From Bacillus pumilus (lineage in GTDB: Bacteria > Bacillota > Bacilli > Bacillales > Bacillaceae), in NCBI RefSeq assembly GCF_038738535.1, contig NZ_CP046128.1, forward strand, positions 1,860,001 to 1,924,000: a stretch of DNA of 64,000 nucleotides, read 5' to 3'. Below are positions 62,834 through 64,000 of this stretch, piece by piece (the first letter of the stretch is position 1; every line of letters starts with the position of its first letter). The notes below the pieces were generated by a model. The model was not told the DNA's origin and did no database searches. It saw only the letters and a program-made list of their open reading frames with translations. Both the position numbers and the translations under genes were made by a program.

Positions 62834-64000
62834 TTAAGATAAATACAATTTCGTATATTTATCTGTTAAATAATCGATTAAATATTGCACATTTAATTCC
62901 TCACCAGTCGCATCTTGAATGATTTCAGATGGTTTTTTGCGTTTTCCATGCTGGTGGACATGTTCTGTGAGCCATTCTTTTATCGGTGCAAAAGACCCAT
63001 TTTGAATCAGCTCATCAAAATTCGGTAAATCTTTGATCATTTGGTGCTTTAGTTGCGCCGCATACATATAACCAAGCGCATATGAAGGGAAATATCCAAA
63101 GCTTCCATCAGACCAGTGAACATCCTGCAAAATGCCGAGTGCATCATTAGGAGGCGTAATGCCAAGATACGCTTTATATTTTTCATTCCACAGTGTAGGC
63201 AGGTCTTCAACTGCTACTTCTTCATTAAAAATCGCTTTTTCAATTTCATAGCGGATGATAATGTGAAGCGGATACGTCAGTTCATCTGCCTCAATTCGAA
63301 TGTAAGTCGGCTTCGATTCATTCACTGCATGCACAAAGTCTTCTAAAGAGACATCTTTAAATTGCTCAGGAGACGCTTCTTGCAGCTTATGATAATACGT
63401 TTTCCAGAAATCTTCATGTCTGCCGATAAAATTCTCAAAGAAAAGAGACTGTGATTCATGGATCCCCATTGATGTGCCATCACATAATAGCGTTCCGCTC
63501 AGTGCCTCATCAATGTTTTGCTCGTAGATGGCATGACCACACTCATGAATCGTGCCAAAGATCGCCATCCGAAAATCATGCTCATCATAACGGGTCGTCA
63601 CACGAACGTCCCCTCTGCTCAATGTCACAGCAAACGGATGAACCGTTGTATCCAGACGTCCTGCGTCAAAGTCATACCCCAATTCTTTTAAGAAGAAGAG
63701 ACTCAGTTCCTTTTGTTTGTCGATCGGAAAACTTTTCGATAAAAATGAAGTATCCGGCTTATGAGGAGAGGCTTCGATTTTTTTCACGAGAGGAACAATG
63801 GCATCACGAAGTGCACCAAACTTTTGATCGAGCTGTTCAACTGTCATATCTGGCTCATAGTTATTGAGCAGCACATCGTATGGCGTTTGTTTCACGCCCC
63901 AATATTGAATAAAGCGCTTGTTAAAATCAATGAGCTGTTTTAAGTATGGTGCAAAGAGTGAAAAGTCTGATTTCTCCCTTGCTTCTACCCAGACATGCTC
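62834..64000 (-). CDS. ypwA: Metal-dependent carboxypeptidase YpwA (M32), C-terminal part
   Basis: 388 codons of the C-terminal part; the frame is open to the right edge and continues past it, so any start within the window (for example GTG at 63895) is internal. The zinc motif HECGH, with a downstream Glu in GTSMGIHESQS, marks peptidase family M32 (thermostable carboxypeptidase 1). The B. subtilis protein has about 501 residues, so roughly 113 are missing here. It removes C-terminal residues from peptides in the cytosol. Confidence 0.9.
   Translation of the reverse strand, partial: EHVWVEAREKSDFSLFAPYLKQLIDFNKRFIQYWGVKQTPYDVLLNNYEPDMTVEQLDQKFGALRDAIVPLVKKIEASPHKPDTSFLSKSFPIDKQKELSLFFLKELGYDFDAGRLDTTVHPFAVTLSRGDVRVTTRYDEHDFRMAIFGTIHECGHAIYEQNIDEALSGTLLCDGTSMGIHESQSLFFENFIGRHEDFWKTYYHKLQEASPEQFKDVSLEDFVHAVNESKPTYIRIEADELTYPLHIIIRYEIEKAIFNEEVAVEDLPTLWNEKYKAYLGITPPNDALGILQDVHWSDGSFGYFPSYALGYMYAAQLKHQMIKDLPNFDELIQNGSFAPIKEWLTEHVHQHGKRKKPSEIIQDATGEELNVQYLIDYLTDKYTKLYLS

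Noticed and set aside
63893-63895. GTG as start of the ypwA reading frame
   Set aside because: Codons upstream of it to the window edge continue family-like sequence in frame and the full protein is much longer, so this is an internal codon.

Overview
The window reads as chromosomal DNA of a Bacillus close to the B. pumilus / B. safensis / B. altitudinis group. Almost every gene has a recognisable B. subtilis counterpart, and gene order follows the B. subtilis stretch from yojN through yod, kamA, cge, spsM, msr, ypm, ilvA, thyB, ilvD, ypg, ugtP, degR, dynA, bps and xpt-pbuX to ypwA. There are differences that fit the pumilus lineage: no SPbeta prophage, an intact spsM, an added fhs, an added sigma-54 activator beside kamA, and loss of yodD, yodE and cgeE at the expected places. 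Naming rests on recall of protein families and synteny; no database search was run. I see no tRNA, rRNA, CRISPR array, insertion sequence or prophage.

Layout. 1-7300: yojN (cut by the window edge), a Cu/Zn superoxide dismutase lipoprotein, the cell-separation hydrolase cwlS, the sporulation diadenylate cyclase cdaS, a MATE pump, the bacillithiol deacetylase bshB2 with yojF, and a RarD-type permease. 7300-19900: gerT, the yodB/yodC quinone-stress pair, the yodF symporter, ctpA, yodH, yodI, ldcB, deoD, yodL, pgpB, yozD, yodN, yozE, yokU and kamA. 19850-21500: a sigma-54-type promoter directly upstream of kamA and a PAS/AAA+/Fis activator gene. 21480-26770: spore crust cluster cgeDC / cgeAB, a CMP-sugar synthetase and spsM. 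26775-36100: msrAB, ypoP, the ypmP-T group with a DegV protein, ilvA, yplP and yplQ. 36107-47200: ypkP, dfrA, thyB, ypjQP, ypiP, brxA, ilvD, ypgR, ypgQ, bsaA and fhs. 47250-64000: metA, ugtP, an AIM24 protein, cspD, degR, ypeQP, ypdPQ, sspL, ypcP, ypbS, dynA, a Fur-controlled small gene, bpsBA, the guanine-riboswitch xpt-pbuX operon and the C-terminal part of ypwA.

How it works together. Several unrelated loci carry matches to the late mother-cell sigma-K promoter (gerT, yodI, cgeA, cgeC, spsM), tying them to spore coat and crust assembly. sspL (forespore), cdaS and gerT add further spore functions. Redox defence is dense: SodC-like protein, YodB/YodC, BshB2, MsrA/MsrB, BrxA and BsaA. Nucleotide and one-carbon supply are covered by deoD, thyB-dfrA, fhs and xpt-pbuX.

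The most interesting items beyond ordinary annotation are the sigma-54 promoter and activator at kamA, a terminator-ended candidate small RNA at 60483-60548, a 120-bp structured repeat at 39598-39717, a 22-codon leader ORF before ilvD, twin Fur boxes over the promoter of a 30-residue protein, and key-residue changes in the SOD, YodB, YplP and YpkP proteins.
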